A stretch of 64,000 nt of DNA from Siminovitchia fordii DSM 16014 = CIP 108821 (GCF_000374565.1 NZ_KB894689.1:124001-188000); one strand, 5' to 3'. Numbered from the stretch's first letter, positions 43,150-51,854 are shown. The notes: generated from the letters alone by a model not told the origin. A program made the numbers and translations.

Positions 43150-44364
43150 TTATTGGATTGCTTCTTTATCCAAGGCAGTTTTGTTTTCATTGAGTGACAA
43201 GAAATCCGATACCAGGCCGATAAAGAGTTTGCCAATATATAGGATAGCCTGTTCGTCTACATCAAATTTTGGATGATGATGAGGATATATTTTCGTTTGG
43301 TCTTCCAATGCTCCGCCTACCCAAAAGAAGGAACCCGGCCGTTCTTTCAAATAATAAGCGAAGTCTTCCATTCCCATTTGTGGTGGATTTTGTTTAACCA
43401 TTTCTTTTCCAAATAACGATACCGCCACTTGTTCAACCCGATCCGTCTCTTCCGGATGATTGACCACAGCAGGATAGCCGCGTGTATATTTGTAATCGAC
43501 AGATGCTCCGAGCCCGCCGCATGTTGATTCAGCGATTTGTCCAATGGCTTTTTCGATGTGGTCACGGACGCCTTCCTTGAAAGTCCTGACCGTACCTGTG
43601 ATTTTTGCTTTGTCAGGAATTACGTTATATCCTTCTCCGCCATGAAAGGACGCTACAGTAACGACGGCCGAATCAATCGGATCGACTTGCCGGCTGACAA
43701 TTTGCTGCAAGTTTAAAAGCAGTTGACCCCCTACAACAAGAGGATCTACGGTTAAATGAGGGGTAGCCGCATGTCCGCCTTTACCGGATATTTCTATTTC
43801 AAAAATGTCGCCGTTTGCCATTGCATAACCTTCTTTTATCCCAACCCTTCCAAGGGGATCGCTTGAACTGACATGGGCGCCATAAACGACATCTACATCC
43901 TGCAAACAGCCGTCCTCAATCATCGCTTTGGCTCCTCCAGGAATGACCTCTTCCGCAAATTGATGGATAAAAACAATATTGCCGTTGATACTGTCGCGAT
44001 TCTCGCTGAGAACTTTAGCTACACCTAGCAGGGCAGCTGTATGCAAGTCATGGCCGCAAGCATGCATGACACCGGGAATTCGAGATTTATAGTCGACATC
44101 CTTTTCATCCTGAATGGGCAAAGCATCAAAATCAGCACGGAGAGCCACCGTTTTTCCGGGTTTGCTTCCTCTAAGGATTCCAACAACTCCACGCCCGCCT
44201 ACGCCTGTTCTGACCTCTAAACCAATGGAAGTCAGGAAGTCTGCAATTTTCTTTGGAGTGTCTTCCTCCGTATGAGACAGCTCCGGGTACATGTGTAAAT
44301 CCCTTCTGAAGTCAACTAACTCTGGATACAGTTCTTCTAATCTTGAAAAATACTTTTCTTTCAA
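43150..44364 (-). CDS. M20 family amidohydrolase
   Basis: A 404-aa metallo-amidohydrolase of the M20D/HipO type. Motifs: 'ALRADFDALPIQ' (Asp, about residue 80), 'HACGHDLHTAALLG' (about 101-114) with Cys and His ligands, 'QFAEEVIPGGAKAM' (Glu pair, about 137), and a late His near 'PHHHPKFDVDE'. M20D enzymes cleave N-acyl amino acids (hippurate, IAA-amino acids, N-acetyl-diaminopimelate). TTG start after GAGGG. Its promoter carries the malonate-regulator operator, so hydrolysis of an N-malonyl compound is a reasonable inference. First gene of the operon with DUF5058. Confidence 0.9.
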   Translation of the reverse strand: MKEKYFSRLEELYPELVDFRRDLHMYPELSHTEEDTPKKIADFLTSIGLEVRTGVGGRGVVGILRGSKPGKTVALRADFDALPIQDEKDVDYKSRIPGVMHACGHDLHTAALLGVAKVLSENRDSINGNIVFIHQFAEEVIPGGAKAMIEDGCLQDVDVVYGAHVSSSDPLGRVGIKEGYAMANGDIFEIEISGKGGHAATPHLTVDPLVVGGQLLLNLQQIVSRQVDPIDSAVVTVASFHGGEGYNVIPDKAKITGTVRTFKEGVRDHIEKAIGQIAESTCGGLGASVDYKYTRGYPAVVNHPEETDRVEQVAVSLFGKEMVKQNPPQMGMEDFAYYLKERPGSFFWVGGALEDQTKIYPHHHPKFDVDEQAILYIGKLFIGLVSDFLSLNENKTALDKEAIQ

Positions 44365-44405
44365 TGCATATCCCTCTTTTCCAAATTTTAGAGTTAAGTC
44401 ATTTT

Positions 44406-44420
44406 TTTGAAGCGCTTTCT
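44406..44420 (-). promoter_or_regulatory. cre-like site in the M20 leader
   Basis: TTTGAAGCGCTTTCT fits the CcpA consensus with one mismatch, about 25-40 bp downstream of the predicted transcription start of the M20 operon. Confidence 0.45.
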
Positions 44421-44443
44421 TTTCTCGGTTGGAGTATTATAAA

Positions 44444-44494
44444 TTGTCGACAGTCGATTTACTGCATTCTATAAAACCTCTTTTATTGTGTCAA
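44444..44494 (-). promoter_or_regulatory. Promoter and GntR operator of the M20/DUF5058 operon
   Basis: On the minus strand TTGACA (44489-44494), a 17-bp spacer and TAGAAT (44466-44471) form a near-consensus sigma-A promoter. The operator TCGACAGTCGA (44447-44457), within TTGTCGACAGTCGATT, covers about +1 to +15. The same core occurs at 44688 and 47646. Confidence 0.75.
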
Positions 44495-44636
44495 CAATTA
44501 CAAAAGTTCTAATTTATCTAAAATATCGGTGCGTTTATGTCATTCTGTGACTAAATTCCCATTAAATACGGCTATTCAATTCAGTTATTGAAATACCCTC
44601 CAAAAGTTCGGAATTGAATAAATTATTTAAAGAGTG

Positions 44637-44698
44637 TTGAAATAATTTAAGTTTGTTTATATAATACTAAAAACATTTCTTTAATTGTCGACAATCGA
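44637..44698 (+). promoter_or_regulatory. Promoter and GntR operator of the amidase gene
   Basis: TTGAAA (44637-44642), a 17-bp spacer and TATAAT (44660-44665). The operator core TCGACAATCGA (44688-44698) begins about +16 and includes the perfect palindrome ATTGTCGACAAT (44684-44695). As I recall, the malonate regulator MdcY of Acinetobacter binds a similar ATTGTATACAAT. The rest of 44495-44754 shows nothing else. Confidence 0.75.
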
Positions 44699-44754
44699 CC
44701 CTAGTTCTTTCTCCGTATTTTTAAAAAATTAATAGAATCAGGAGTTGTTTAAAG

Positions 44755-46191
44755 ATGAATGAAATTTGTTATTTTACTGCCCGCGAGCTGGCCAGAGCCG
44801 TTCGAAAGCGTGAATTATCAGCTCGTGAAGTGATGGAAGCGCACCTGGAACAAATCGAAAAAGTAAATCCAAGCATCAATGCGATTGTTTCGCTAAATGA
44901 GGAAGCGGCATTGAAATCTGCGGATCAAGCTGATCAAATACTTGCTTCCGGAGAAGAGGCAGGCCCATTCCATGGTCTCCCGATTGCCATTAAGGATACA
45001 CATAATGCAAAAGGTTTCCCTATGACAAGCGGTTCTCTAGCATTAATTGATAACGTTTCCAAAGAGGATGACCTCATTGTGGAAAGGTTAAAAAATGCAG
45101 GGGCCATCGTAATTGGCAAAACGAATGTGCCGGAGTTTGGGGCTGGTGCCCATACATTTAATGAGATATTCGGACCAACAAGAAACCCTTATGACCTCAA
45201 CCGTACTGCGGGTGGAAGCAGCGGAGGGGCGGCAGCTGCAGTAACCTCTGGCATGCTGCCTTTTGCGGATGGAAGTGATATGGGCGGGTCGTTGCGTTTT
45301 CCGGCTGCCTTCAACAATGTGGTAGGAATGAGACCATCACCGGGACGGGTGCCCTCCTATCCGAAAGCGGCCCCTTATTCGACACTTGGTGTTCAGGGGC
45401 CGATTGCAAGAAATGTGGAAGATGTGGCTTTTCTGATGTCAGTGATTGCAGGATATGATAAAAGATCGCCGATTGCAATCCATGAGTCGGGTGAAAAATT
45501 TTTAGAACCATTCAAAAAGGATATAAGCGGTTTGAGGGTGGCATGGACCTGTGATTTTGGCGGGGAAATTCCTGTTGAACCTGCGGTAAGAAAAAATCTC
45601 CAGGAGCAGTTGAAGGTATTTACCGATTTAGGCTGTCATGTAGAAGAGGCAAGTCCCAATTTAGCGGAAGCGGATGAGGTGTTCCATACATTAAGGGCCT
45701 GGGAATTTGAAATGGGCGGCAAGGACTTGTTTGATAAATTCAGTCATCTAATGAAACCGAGCTACGTTTGGAATTTTAATAAAGGCCGTGACTTGCGCGG
45801 GATCGATATAGGCAGGGCAGAGAGGCTTCGCAATGAGCTATATCACCGAATGAGAGTGTTTTTTGAGAAATACGATATCTTCATCCTGCCGGTCAGCCAA
45901 GTTCCTCCTTTTGATGTGAATATAGAATATCCAACAGAAATTAATGGAGTGAAGATGGAACATTACATAGACTGGATGCGTTCCTGCTGCTATATTTCAG
46001 CACTTGGCAATCCAGCATTATCAGTGCCTTCAGGATTTACTTCTGATGGTCTTCCGCTTGGCCTCCAAATTGTTGGTCCTTATCATGCAGACTTTGAGGT
46101 ACTGCGCATTGCGTATGCATTTGAACAGGCAACAAAGTACGGGAATACCCGGCCTGTTCTGGCAACCAATGCGCTTGCCCAGTCAAAATAA
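44755..46191 (+). CDS. Amidase-signature family hydrolase
   Basis: A 478-aa amidase. The Ser-cisSer-Lys triad is visible: Lys in 'PIAIKDTH' (about residue 82), the Gly/Ser loop 'TAGGSSGGAAAA' (about 155-166) and the nucleophile in 'DGSDMGGSLRFPA' (about 172-184). It is not the GatA of a tRNA amidotransferase, since gatB and gatC are absent. The promoter carries the same operator as the malonate regulon. Malonamidase E2, which hydrolyses malonamate to malonate, is a member of this family, so release of malonate from an amide is my preferred role. The substrate is not proven. Confidence 0.9.
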   Translation: MNEICYFTARELARAVRKRELSAREVMEAHLEQIEKVNPSINAIVSLNEEAALKSADQADQILASGEEAGPFHGLPIAIKDTHNAKGFPMTSGSLALIDNVSKEDDLIVERLKNAGAIVIGKTNVPEFGAGAHTFNEIFGPTRNPYDLNRTAGGSSGGAAAAVTSGMLPFADGSDMGGSLRFPAAFNNVVGMRPSPGRVPSYPKAAPYSTLGVQGPIARNVEDVAFLMSVIAGYDKRSPIAIHESGEKFLEPFKKDISGLRVAWTCDFGGEIPVEPAVRKNLQEQLKVFTDLGCHVEEASPNLAEADEVFHTLRAWEFEMGGKDLFDKFSHLMKPSYVWNFNKGRDLRGIDIGRAERLRNELYHRMRVFFEKYDIFILPVSQVPPFDVNIEYPTEINGVKMEHYIDWMRSCCYISALGNPALSVPSGFTSDGLPLGLQIVGPYHADFEVLRIAYAFEQATKYGNTRPVLATNALAQSK

Positions 46192-46220
46192 AATTTTAAC
46201 TATGGAATATTTCTACAAAG

Positions 46221-46253
46221 AAAAGACATAGGGTCTAGCAAGCCCCATGTCTT
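46221..46253. terminator. Bidirectional terminator between amidase and madM
   Basis: AAGACATAGGG pairs with CCCATGTCTT (one bulge). The minus side continues TTCTTTG and the plus side AAACCAGTTTTTTT. It separates two convergent genes. Confidence 0.7.
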
Positions 46254-46288
46254 AAACCAGTTTTTTTACGTTAAATAAACTTATACAC

Positions 46289-47053
46289 TTATCCAAATGC
46301 AGCTTTAGTCATTAAGAACAAAACGGAAGGGCCCATTAAACATCCAAGACCCGTATAAAAGGTTGCCGTAACTGCCCCATATGGTACCAATTTGGGATCC
46401 GTTGCCGCCAATCCACCTGCAACGCCACTTGTTGTCCCCATTAATCCTCCGTAAACCATAGCCGTACGAGGATTATTGAGCCCAATATATTTCGCTACAA
46501 ACGGCGTACCTACCATGGTGAGAATGGATTTTACAAGACCGGCAGCAATACTGATTGTAATGACCTCAGAGGTTGCCCCTATGGCGGCTCCCGTTACAGG
46601 TCCGACAATATATGTAGCCGTTCCGGCGCCAATCGTTGTAAGACTAACTGCATCGGTGTATCCGAAAGCGAGAGCAATACCGACTCCAACCACAAAGGAA
46701 AGTATGACACCGATAAAAAGTGATACCACACCTCTGACCCCGGCTTTTTTAATTTCATCAAAACTGGCTCCAAAAGCGGTAGCGACAATGGCAAAATCCC
46801 GGAGCATTCCGCCACCCATCAGACCTATTCCGGCAAAAATGCTAACATCAGACAGCCCCTTTTCACCGCCTGTCGTTATCCCTCCGAAATAAGCAAGTAT
46901 CAGACCAATAATGATAGCAATGGCCGAACCGTGAATTCTTCCTTTTGTAAATCTATCAGAAATAACATAGGAGATATACATTGCGGCCCCGACAACTGCA
47001 AAGGAAACGATAAGTGGATTATCTGTAAAGACTTTACTTAATGTTTCTAACAT
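46289..47053 (-). CDS. madM: Malonate transporter subunit MadM
   Basis: A 254-aa membrane protein with eight or so hydrophobic segments and the MadM features 'VSFAVVGAAMYISYVISDRFTKGRIHG', 'TTIGAGTATYIVGPVTGAAIG' and 'GGLMGTTSGVAGGLAATDP'. With MadL it forms a Na+-dependent malonate importer (as known from Malonomonas). The ATG at 47053 has GGAGG at 10-bp spacing; a GTG at 47065 is possible. It overlaps the end of madL by 20 bp. It is the second gene of the leftward operon. Confidence 0.9.
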   Translation of the reverse strand: MLETLSKVFTDNPLIVSFAVVGAAMYISYVISDRFTKGRIHGSAIAIIIGLILAYFGGITTGGEKGLSDVSIFAGIGLMGGGMLRDFAIVATAFGASFDEIKKAGVRGVVSLFIGVILSFVVGVGIALAFGYTDAVSLTTIGAGTATYIVGPVTGAAIGATSEVITISIAAGLVKSILTMVGTPFVAKYIGLNNPRTAMVYGGLMGTTSGVAGGLAATDPKLVPYGAVTATFYTGLGCLMGPSVLFLMTKAAFG

Positions 47054-47462
47054 TGGCTTCTTCACCTCCAGTGAGATGATTTTCGTCTAGAGCCCCATCA
47101 AAGACTTCTTTCCTTTTGCTTGCGCTTAAAATGGGTACAACTATCCAACTGATAGCTACAGCCGCTACGCCTGCGACAATAGCAAGGGGTCCTCCATCAA
47201 GTGCGCCGGCAACATTTTGACTGGCTGACATGGCGATAACAATAGGGATATACATAGCGCTCCAAAAGCCCAGACCATCTTGCGCAGCTTGGCTTAATTT
47301 CCCTCGCTTTTTGAGGTGATCAACGATCAGCACAAGCAACAACATGGCTATACCTACACCGCCTACGTTTGCTTCAATACCCAATGAAAGTCCCAACAAT
47401 TCACCCAGGAAAACACCGCTTAGCATACAAATCGCCAGCAAAGCTACACCGAAAATAACCAT
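47034..47462 (-). CDS. madL: Malonate transporter subunit MadL
   Basis: A 142-aa protein with four transmembrane segments. Typical MadL elements are 'SGVFLGELLGLSLGIEANVGGVGIAML' near residues 15-40 and 'FWSAMYIPIVIAMSASQNVAGALDGGP' near 70-95. ATG with GAGGTGG. First gene of the leftward madLM unit, divergent from the GntR gene and the mdc operon. A cre-like site and a half operator lie upstream. Confidence 0.92.
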   Translation of the reverse strand: MVIFGVALLAICMLSGVFLGELLGLSLGIEANVGGVGIAMLLLVLIVDHLKKRGKLSQAAQDGLGFWSAMYIPIVIAMSASQNVAGALDGGPLAIVAGVAAVAISWIVVPILSASKRKEVFDGALDENHLTGGEEANVRNIK

Positions 47463-47505
47463 CCGTCCACCTCACTATTTTTAGTATTTTGATGAAGAAC
47501 ACAAA

Positions 47506-47576
47506 AAGTAAGCGCTTGCAATGGTGAGATAGTATAAAGTCGACTGTATTCTATGAAACATCATAAATCCTATTAA
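47506..47576 (-). promoter_or_regulatory. madLM promoter region with GntR half operator and cre
   Basis: On the minus strand TTAATA (47571-47576), a 17-bp spacer and TAGAAT (47548-47553) are a possible promoter. AGTCGACT (47538-47545) sits at +1. The cre-like AAGTAAGCGCTTGCA (47506-47520) has one mismatch. Together they suggest induction by malonate and repression on preferred sugars. Confidence 0.6.
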
Positions 47577-47612
47577 TTAAAAAATCAAACATTATTTTAA
47601 TTTCTAAAAAAA

Positions 47613-47656
47613 TTGAATATAACTTCTTTTACTAGTATAATATAATCGACAGTCGA
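47613..47656 (+). promoter_or_regulatory. Promoter and operator of the GntR-mdc operon
   Basis: TTGAAT (47613-47618), a 17-bp spacer and TATAAT (47636-47641), then the operator TCGACAGTCGA at 47646-47656 at the predicted start. It indicates autoregulation. Confidence 0.75.
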
Positions 47657-47692
47657 CTATATTCTAAATTTCCGTCTTAAGGAGTGTGGAGC

Positions 47693-48343
47693 ATGAGAGC
47701 CAAATTAGCAGACAACGCTTTATCCAACTCAATTGCAAAATACATCACCGAACAAATCATTACTGGTGAAATAAAACCTGGTGAAAAATTGGTGGAACAT
47801 ATATACGCGGATCAGTATGGAACGAGCAGAGCTCCCGTTCGTGAAGCAATCTATTTGCTTGCCATAGAAGGGCTGGTAGAGAGAATTCCCCGAAAGGGAG
47901 CAGTAGTGAAAGAATATACGGAGAACGAAATCTATGACCTCTTGGAGATTAGGAATATGTTGGAGAATATGGGGATGGAGCGGATTAAAAGACATGGGGT
48001 TGATCAGGACCTGCTAAAGGAAATGAGAAAAATTCTCGAAGAAATGAAAGAAACGGATGACGTTTTTTCTTATACCCAATTGAACCACTCCTTTCACATG
48101 TGCCTTATTAAAATGAGCAAAAGTGAAACAATCAAAAACATGTATCTCCGTCTGGGATGGCCATTACTGAGAGTTCAAAGCGCTTCGTTTTCTTATAAGA
48201 AAAATATTGAAAAGTCTGTTGCGGAACATGAACGTATTGTTAAATTGCTCCATGAGGCCAACATGGAACAGTTGTCCGAATTGCTAGGAAAACACAACAA
48301 AGATGTCATCTTGAGTGTCCAAAAAATGATGGCAGCTGATTAA
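47693..48343 (+). CDS. GntR/FCD regulator of the malonate regulon
   Basis: A 216-aa FadR-type regulator. The winged helix (about residues 8-70) has 'YGTSRAPVREAIYLLAIEGLVERIPRKG'-like GntR spacing; the FCD domain follows, with 'NHSFHMCLIKM' and a late 'LGKHNKD'. The ATG at 47693 is 7 bp after TAAGGAGTG. It lies 17 bp before mdcH, like the GntR gene mdcY/matR of other malonate loci. It is the likely binder of TCGACARTCGA at four promoters in the window, with malonate or malonyl-CoA as probable inducer. Confidence 0.9.
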   Translation: MRAKLADNALSNSIAKYITEQIITGEIKPGEKLVEHIYADQYGTSRAPVREAIYLLAIEGLVERIPRKGAVVKEYTENEIYDLLEIRNMLENMGMERIKRHGVDQDLLKEMRKILEEMKETDDVFSYTQLNHSFHMCLIKMSKSETIKNMYLRLGWPLLRVQSASFSYKKNIEKSVAEHERIVKLLHEANMEQLSELLGKHNKDVILSVQKMMAAD

Positions 48344-48360
48344 GCTAAGGGGGAAGTACT

Positions 48361-49290
48361 GTGAAAATTGCCTTTTTGTTCCCGGGTCAAGGATCACAAA
48401 AGCCTGGATTGCTGCATGAATTGCCATCATGCGAGGCAGTGGATAAAGTACTTGAAACAGCTTCTGCGACCCTGAATGTAAACGCATACAATCTACATCT
48501 GGAGGAATCCCTCTCTTCAACCAAAAATGTTCAACTCTCCCTATTAATTGCAGGTATCGCCGCGTATAAAGCCTTCGAAGCGGAGGGAGTTAAACCACAC
48601 TTTGTAGCCGGTCATTCTGTCGGCGCCTTCAGTGCTGCCGTAGCAACAGGCGCTATAGCTTTTACGGATGCTCTGAGAATGGTCAGTCTACGCGGCGAGT
48701 TAATGGAACGGGCATATCCCGATGGTTACGGGATGGGGGTCGTATTAGGGATGGAAACACGGAGGCTTCAAAGGTTGGTTGATTTTTACTCCGATAATGA
48801 CAATCCGGTATTTATAGCCAACCAAAATGCACCGGATCAAGTAACGATTTCAGGTTCTTTGCCATCGATACAAAGGGTATTGGAGGATGCAAGGCAAGAA
48901 GGGGCACGCTGTGCCTCACTGTTGAACGTCAATATTCCCTCCCATTGTCCGCTTTTACAGTCTGTTTCTAAATCCCTTGCCGAAGCCCTTCAAGGGATTT
49001 CATTCTCCCGTCCGAAGATTCCATACATAGGAAACCGAAGAGCCCGTGTATTATACGACCCGGACGAAATCAAGTTGGATCTTGCAGAAAGTGTTTCAAC
49101 CCCAGTTCAATGGCATGACGCCTCTACTGTTTTATACGAAAAAGGGGTGAGGCTGTTTATCGAAATGCCTCCAGGAACAGTGCTGGCCGATTTAGCAGAG
49201 AAGGCATTTCCTGATGCAAGAATATTCTCCGTAACAGGCAATGGCTTCGACGATTGTGCATACATTGCGACACAAGAGCAAGTGAATTAA
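48361..49290 (+). CDS. mdcH: Malonate decarboxylase malonyltransferase (epsilon subunit)
   Basis: A 309-aa malonyl-CoA:ACP transacylase fold. Start motif 'FPGQGSQKPGLLHEL', catalytic Ser in 'GHSVGAFSAAV' (about residue 82), active-site 'QNAPDQVTISG' and a His in 'SHCPLL' (about 197). In the Mdc system it loads malonyl onto the MdcC prosthetic group from malonyl-CoA. GTG start after GGGGGAAG. First enzyme gene after the regulator. Confidence 0.9.
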   Translation: MKIAFLFPGQGSQKPGLLHELPSCEAVDKVLETASATLNVNAYNLHLEESLSSTKNVQLSLLIAGIAAYKAFEAEGVKPHFVAGHSVGAFSAAVATGAIAFTDALRMVSLRGELMERAYPDGYGMGVVLGMETRRLQRLVDFYSDNDNPVFIANQNAPDQVTISGSLPSIQRVLEDARQEGARCASLLNVNIPSHCPLLQSVSKSLAEALQGISFSRPKIPYIGNRRARVLYDPDEIKLDLAESVSTPVQWHDASTVLYEKGVRLFIEMPPGTVLADLAEKAFPDARIFSVTGNGFDDCAYIATQEQVN

Positions 49291-49306
49291 AGAAAGGAGA
49301 TTAGCG

Positions 49307-50968
49307 ATGGAAACCGTGAAACAGCCAGTAACCAAGAAGACTTCCTGGACAACCCGCCTTGAGGAAAAGCTGAGAAGAGTTGAAAGTATAAAAGGCCTCG
49401 CAAACGGCAAAGTGATTCCGACGGACGCTATAGTGGAGGCGATGGAGAAGCTGATTTTGCCCCGTGACCGTGTGGTTTTAGAAGGAAATAACCAAAAACA
49501 AGCGTCATTTCTATCTGAGGCACTTGCTCAACTTAATTCAGAGAAAGTATTTGATTTACACATGATCATCTCGAGTATTTCCAGACCGGAACATCTCGAT
49601 TTATTTGAAAGAGGGGTCGCAAGGAAAGTGGATTTTGCCTATGCCGGCCCACAGAGCTTGCGCATGGCCCAAATGCTGGAGGACGGGCAGCTTACAATGG
49701 GGGAAATCCATACATACATTGAACTGTATGGGCGCCTTTTTATTGATTTGATTCCTTCTGTTGCTTTGGTAGCTGCGGATAAAGCGGATCGAAATGGAAA
49801 TCTTTACACGGGACCTAATACAGAGGAAACACCGACGCTTGTCGAGGCGGCTGCTTTCCGGGATGGCATTGTAATTGTCCAAGTAAATGAATTAACGGAT
49901 GAGTTGCCGCGTGTAGATATACCAGGATCCTGGGTTGATTTTGTTGTTGTTGCTGATCAACCATACGAGCTTGAGCCGCTATTTACCCGAGACCCGCGCC
50001 ATATTACCGATGTTCAGATTTTGCAGGCGATGATGGTTCTCCGCGGCATTTATGAAAAGCATCAGGTGCAGTCACTTAATCATGGAATTGGATATAACAC
50101 GGCTGCAATTGAATTGCTGCTGCCAACATACGGTGAATCGCTTGGCTTGAAAGGAAAGATCTGCAAACACTGGGCGTTAAATCCTCATCCGACTTTGATT
50201 CCAGCCATTGAAAGCGGCTGGGTCGAAAGTGTCCATTGTTTTGGTGGAGAAGTAGGGATGGAGAAATACGTGGAAGCTCGCCGCGACGTCTTTTTCACCG
50301 GACCGGACGGAAGCTTGCGGTCCAATCGAACCCTTTGCCAAATGGCCGGGCAATATGCGGTGGATCTGTTCATTGGCTCTACGCTGCAAATGGATCATGA
50401 GGCAAACTCCTCAACTGTTACGCGTGGACGGCTGGCGGGATATGGAGGAGCGCCCAATATGGGGCACAATCCTGGGGGACGCCGCCATTCTTCTCAAGCT
50501 TGGTTAAATATGATGACTTCAGATGATCCTTTGGCTCGTGGAAGGAAACTGGTGGTTCAAGTAGTAGAGACCTTTCAAAATGGCAATAAGCCGGTATTTG
50601 TTGATTCACTCGATGCCATTGATGTAAAAAGAGATTCCAATCTCGCTACAGCGCCGGTGATGATTTACGGGGAAGATGTAACACACGTAGTAACCGAAGA
50701 AGGAATTGCCTATTTATATAAAACAGACAGCATCGAAAAAAGAAGAGAAGCACTCTCGGCAATCGCTGGTGTTACTCCTGTTGGACTTAAGCAGAGTGCC
50801 TTCAAAACGGAGGAATTGCGCAGAGAAGGGTTGATTGCCTATCCGGAAGATTTACAGATCCGGCGGACAGATGCAAAAAGATCGCTGCTCGCAGCCAAGA
50901 ACATAGAGGAAATTGTTGAGTGGTCGGACGGGTTATACGAACCGCCTGCCAAATTTAGGAGCTGGTGA
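49307..50968 (+). CDS. mdcA: Malonate decarboxylase alpha subunit
   Basis: A 553-aa acetyl-S-ACP:malonate ACP-SH transferase. Recognisable parts are 'GKVIPTDAIVEAMEKLILPRDRVVLEGNNQKQASFL', 'NGIGYNTAAIELLLPTYG'-type CoA-transferase region, and 'GYGGAPNMGHNPGGRRHSS' in the C-terminal half. It exchanges acetyl for malonyl on MdcC. ATG with AAAGGAG, 16 bp after mdcH; the stop overlaps the start region of mdcB. Confidence 0.95.
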   Translation: METVKQPVTKKTSWTTRLEEKLRRVESIKGLANGKVIPTDAIVEAMEKLILPRDRVVLEGNNQKQASFLSEALAQLNSEKVFDLHMIISSISRPEHLDLFERGVARKVDFAYAGPQSLRMAQMLEDGQLTMGEIHTYIELYGRLFIDLIPSVALVAADKADRNGNLYTGPNTEETPTLVEAAAFRDGIVIVQVNELTDELPRVDIPGSWVDFVVVADQPYELEPLFTRDPRHITDVQILQAMMVLRGIYEKHQVQSLNHGIGYNTAAIELLLPTYGESLGLKGKICKHWALNPHPTLIPAIESGWVESVHCFGGEVGMEKYVEARRDVFFTGPDGSLRSNRTLCQMAGQYAVDLFIGSTLQMDHEANSSTVTRGRLAGYGGAPNMGHNPGGRRHSSQAWLNMMTSDDPLARGRKLVVQVVETFQNGNKPVFVDSLDAIDVKRDSNLATAPVMIYGEDVTHVVTEEGIAYLYKTDSIEKRREALSAIAGVTPVGLKQSAFKTEELRREGLIAYPEDLQIRRTDAKRSLLAAKNIEEIVEWSDGLYEPPAKFRSW

Positions 50969-50970
50969 AC

Positions 50971-51837
50971 ATGTGGGGAACTCATGCGGAAGACAAAAAC
51001 ACGTTCAGTACTGCAGTTGCAGAATTGGCCGTCTCTTCACTGATTGAAGAATTGGAACTCACTCCTAAACCTGGCCTCGTTGATAAACAAAACACAGGAG
51101 CACACAAAGACTTAACCGTTCAGTTAATGAGAGCTTCAGCCGAATCACTTTGGGATACTTTTAAAGAAATTGCGTTGATCAGCTACGATCGTTTCCCGGA
51201 GCAATCCTTGAGAGAAGAAATTGCAGCCATTGGCAGGGACGGGGAAAAAACAATGTTCCGAGTTACCGGCGGCATCAACACACATAAGGGAGCCATTTGG
51301 TCGATCGGGTTGCTTGCATCCGCTTTCTCCATAGGAAAAGGACGATTCACGACTGAGGAAATCCTCTCCACGGCAGGCAAATTAGCTCGTTATCCTGACC
51401 GGTATTGTCCCGTGGCAGACACAAATGGAAAACGGGTGATCAAAAAATTTGGTGTGGAGGGAGCCAAAGGAGAAGCCCAGCAAGGGTTTCCACATATTAG
51501 ACAGTTTTCCCTTCCCATGTTGAACCACTCCCGTGCCATGGGATTAACAGAAGAGAAAGCTAAATTATATGCGCTGCTCTCGTTAATGGCTCATTTGGAC
51601 GACACGTGCATTCTTCACCGGGGCGGGTCGGACGGCTTGTCATTTGCAAAAGAGCAGACGGCATTCTTCTTAATCAGCGGTGATTTTGATTTATTAAATA
51701 AAATCGACGAAGAATTTATAAAACGCAATATTTCTCCTGGAGGAAGCGCGGACCTCCTTGCTGCTACACTGTTCTTGGATAAAATCGGTAAAATGCAATC
51801 ATTCAACGAAGTCTCAAACGAATATCAGCTTATTTGA
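50971..51837 (+). CDS. mdcB: Triphosphoribosyl-dephospho-CoA synthase
   Basis: A 288-aa CitG/MdcB protein that makes the prosthetic-group precursor of MdcC from dephospho-CoA and ATP. The family motifs are 'LTPKPGLVDKQNTGAHKD' (about residues 28-45), 'GVNTHKGA'-like 'GGINTHKGAIW' (about 96) and 'LDDTCILHRGG' (about 210). ATG 50971 has TAGGAG at 9 bp; an upstream GTG (50965) overlaps the mdcA stop. Confidence 0.95.
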   Translation: MWGTHAEDKNTFSTAVAELAVSSLIEELELTPKPGLVDKQNTGAHKDLTVQLMRASAESLWDTFKEIALISYDRFPEQSLREEIAAIGRDGEKTMFRVTGGINTHKGAIWSIGLLASAFSIGKGRFTTEEILSTAGKLARYPDRYCPVADTNGKRVIKKFGVEGAKGEAQQGFPHIRQFSLPMLNHSRAMGLTEEKAKLYALLSLMAHLDDTCILHRGGSDGLSFAKEQTAFFLISGDFDLLNKIDEEFIKRNISPGGSADLLAATLFLDKIGKMQSFNEVSNEYQLI

Positions 51838-51854
51838 TCTTGGGGGTGCTTTAC

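Noticed and set aside
42501-43193. 230-aa plus-strand ORF
   Set aside because: Antisense shadow of the DUF5058 and M20 genes; low complexity typical of reverse-frame membrane genes.
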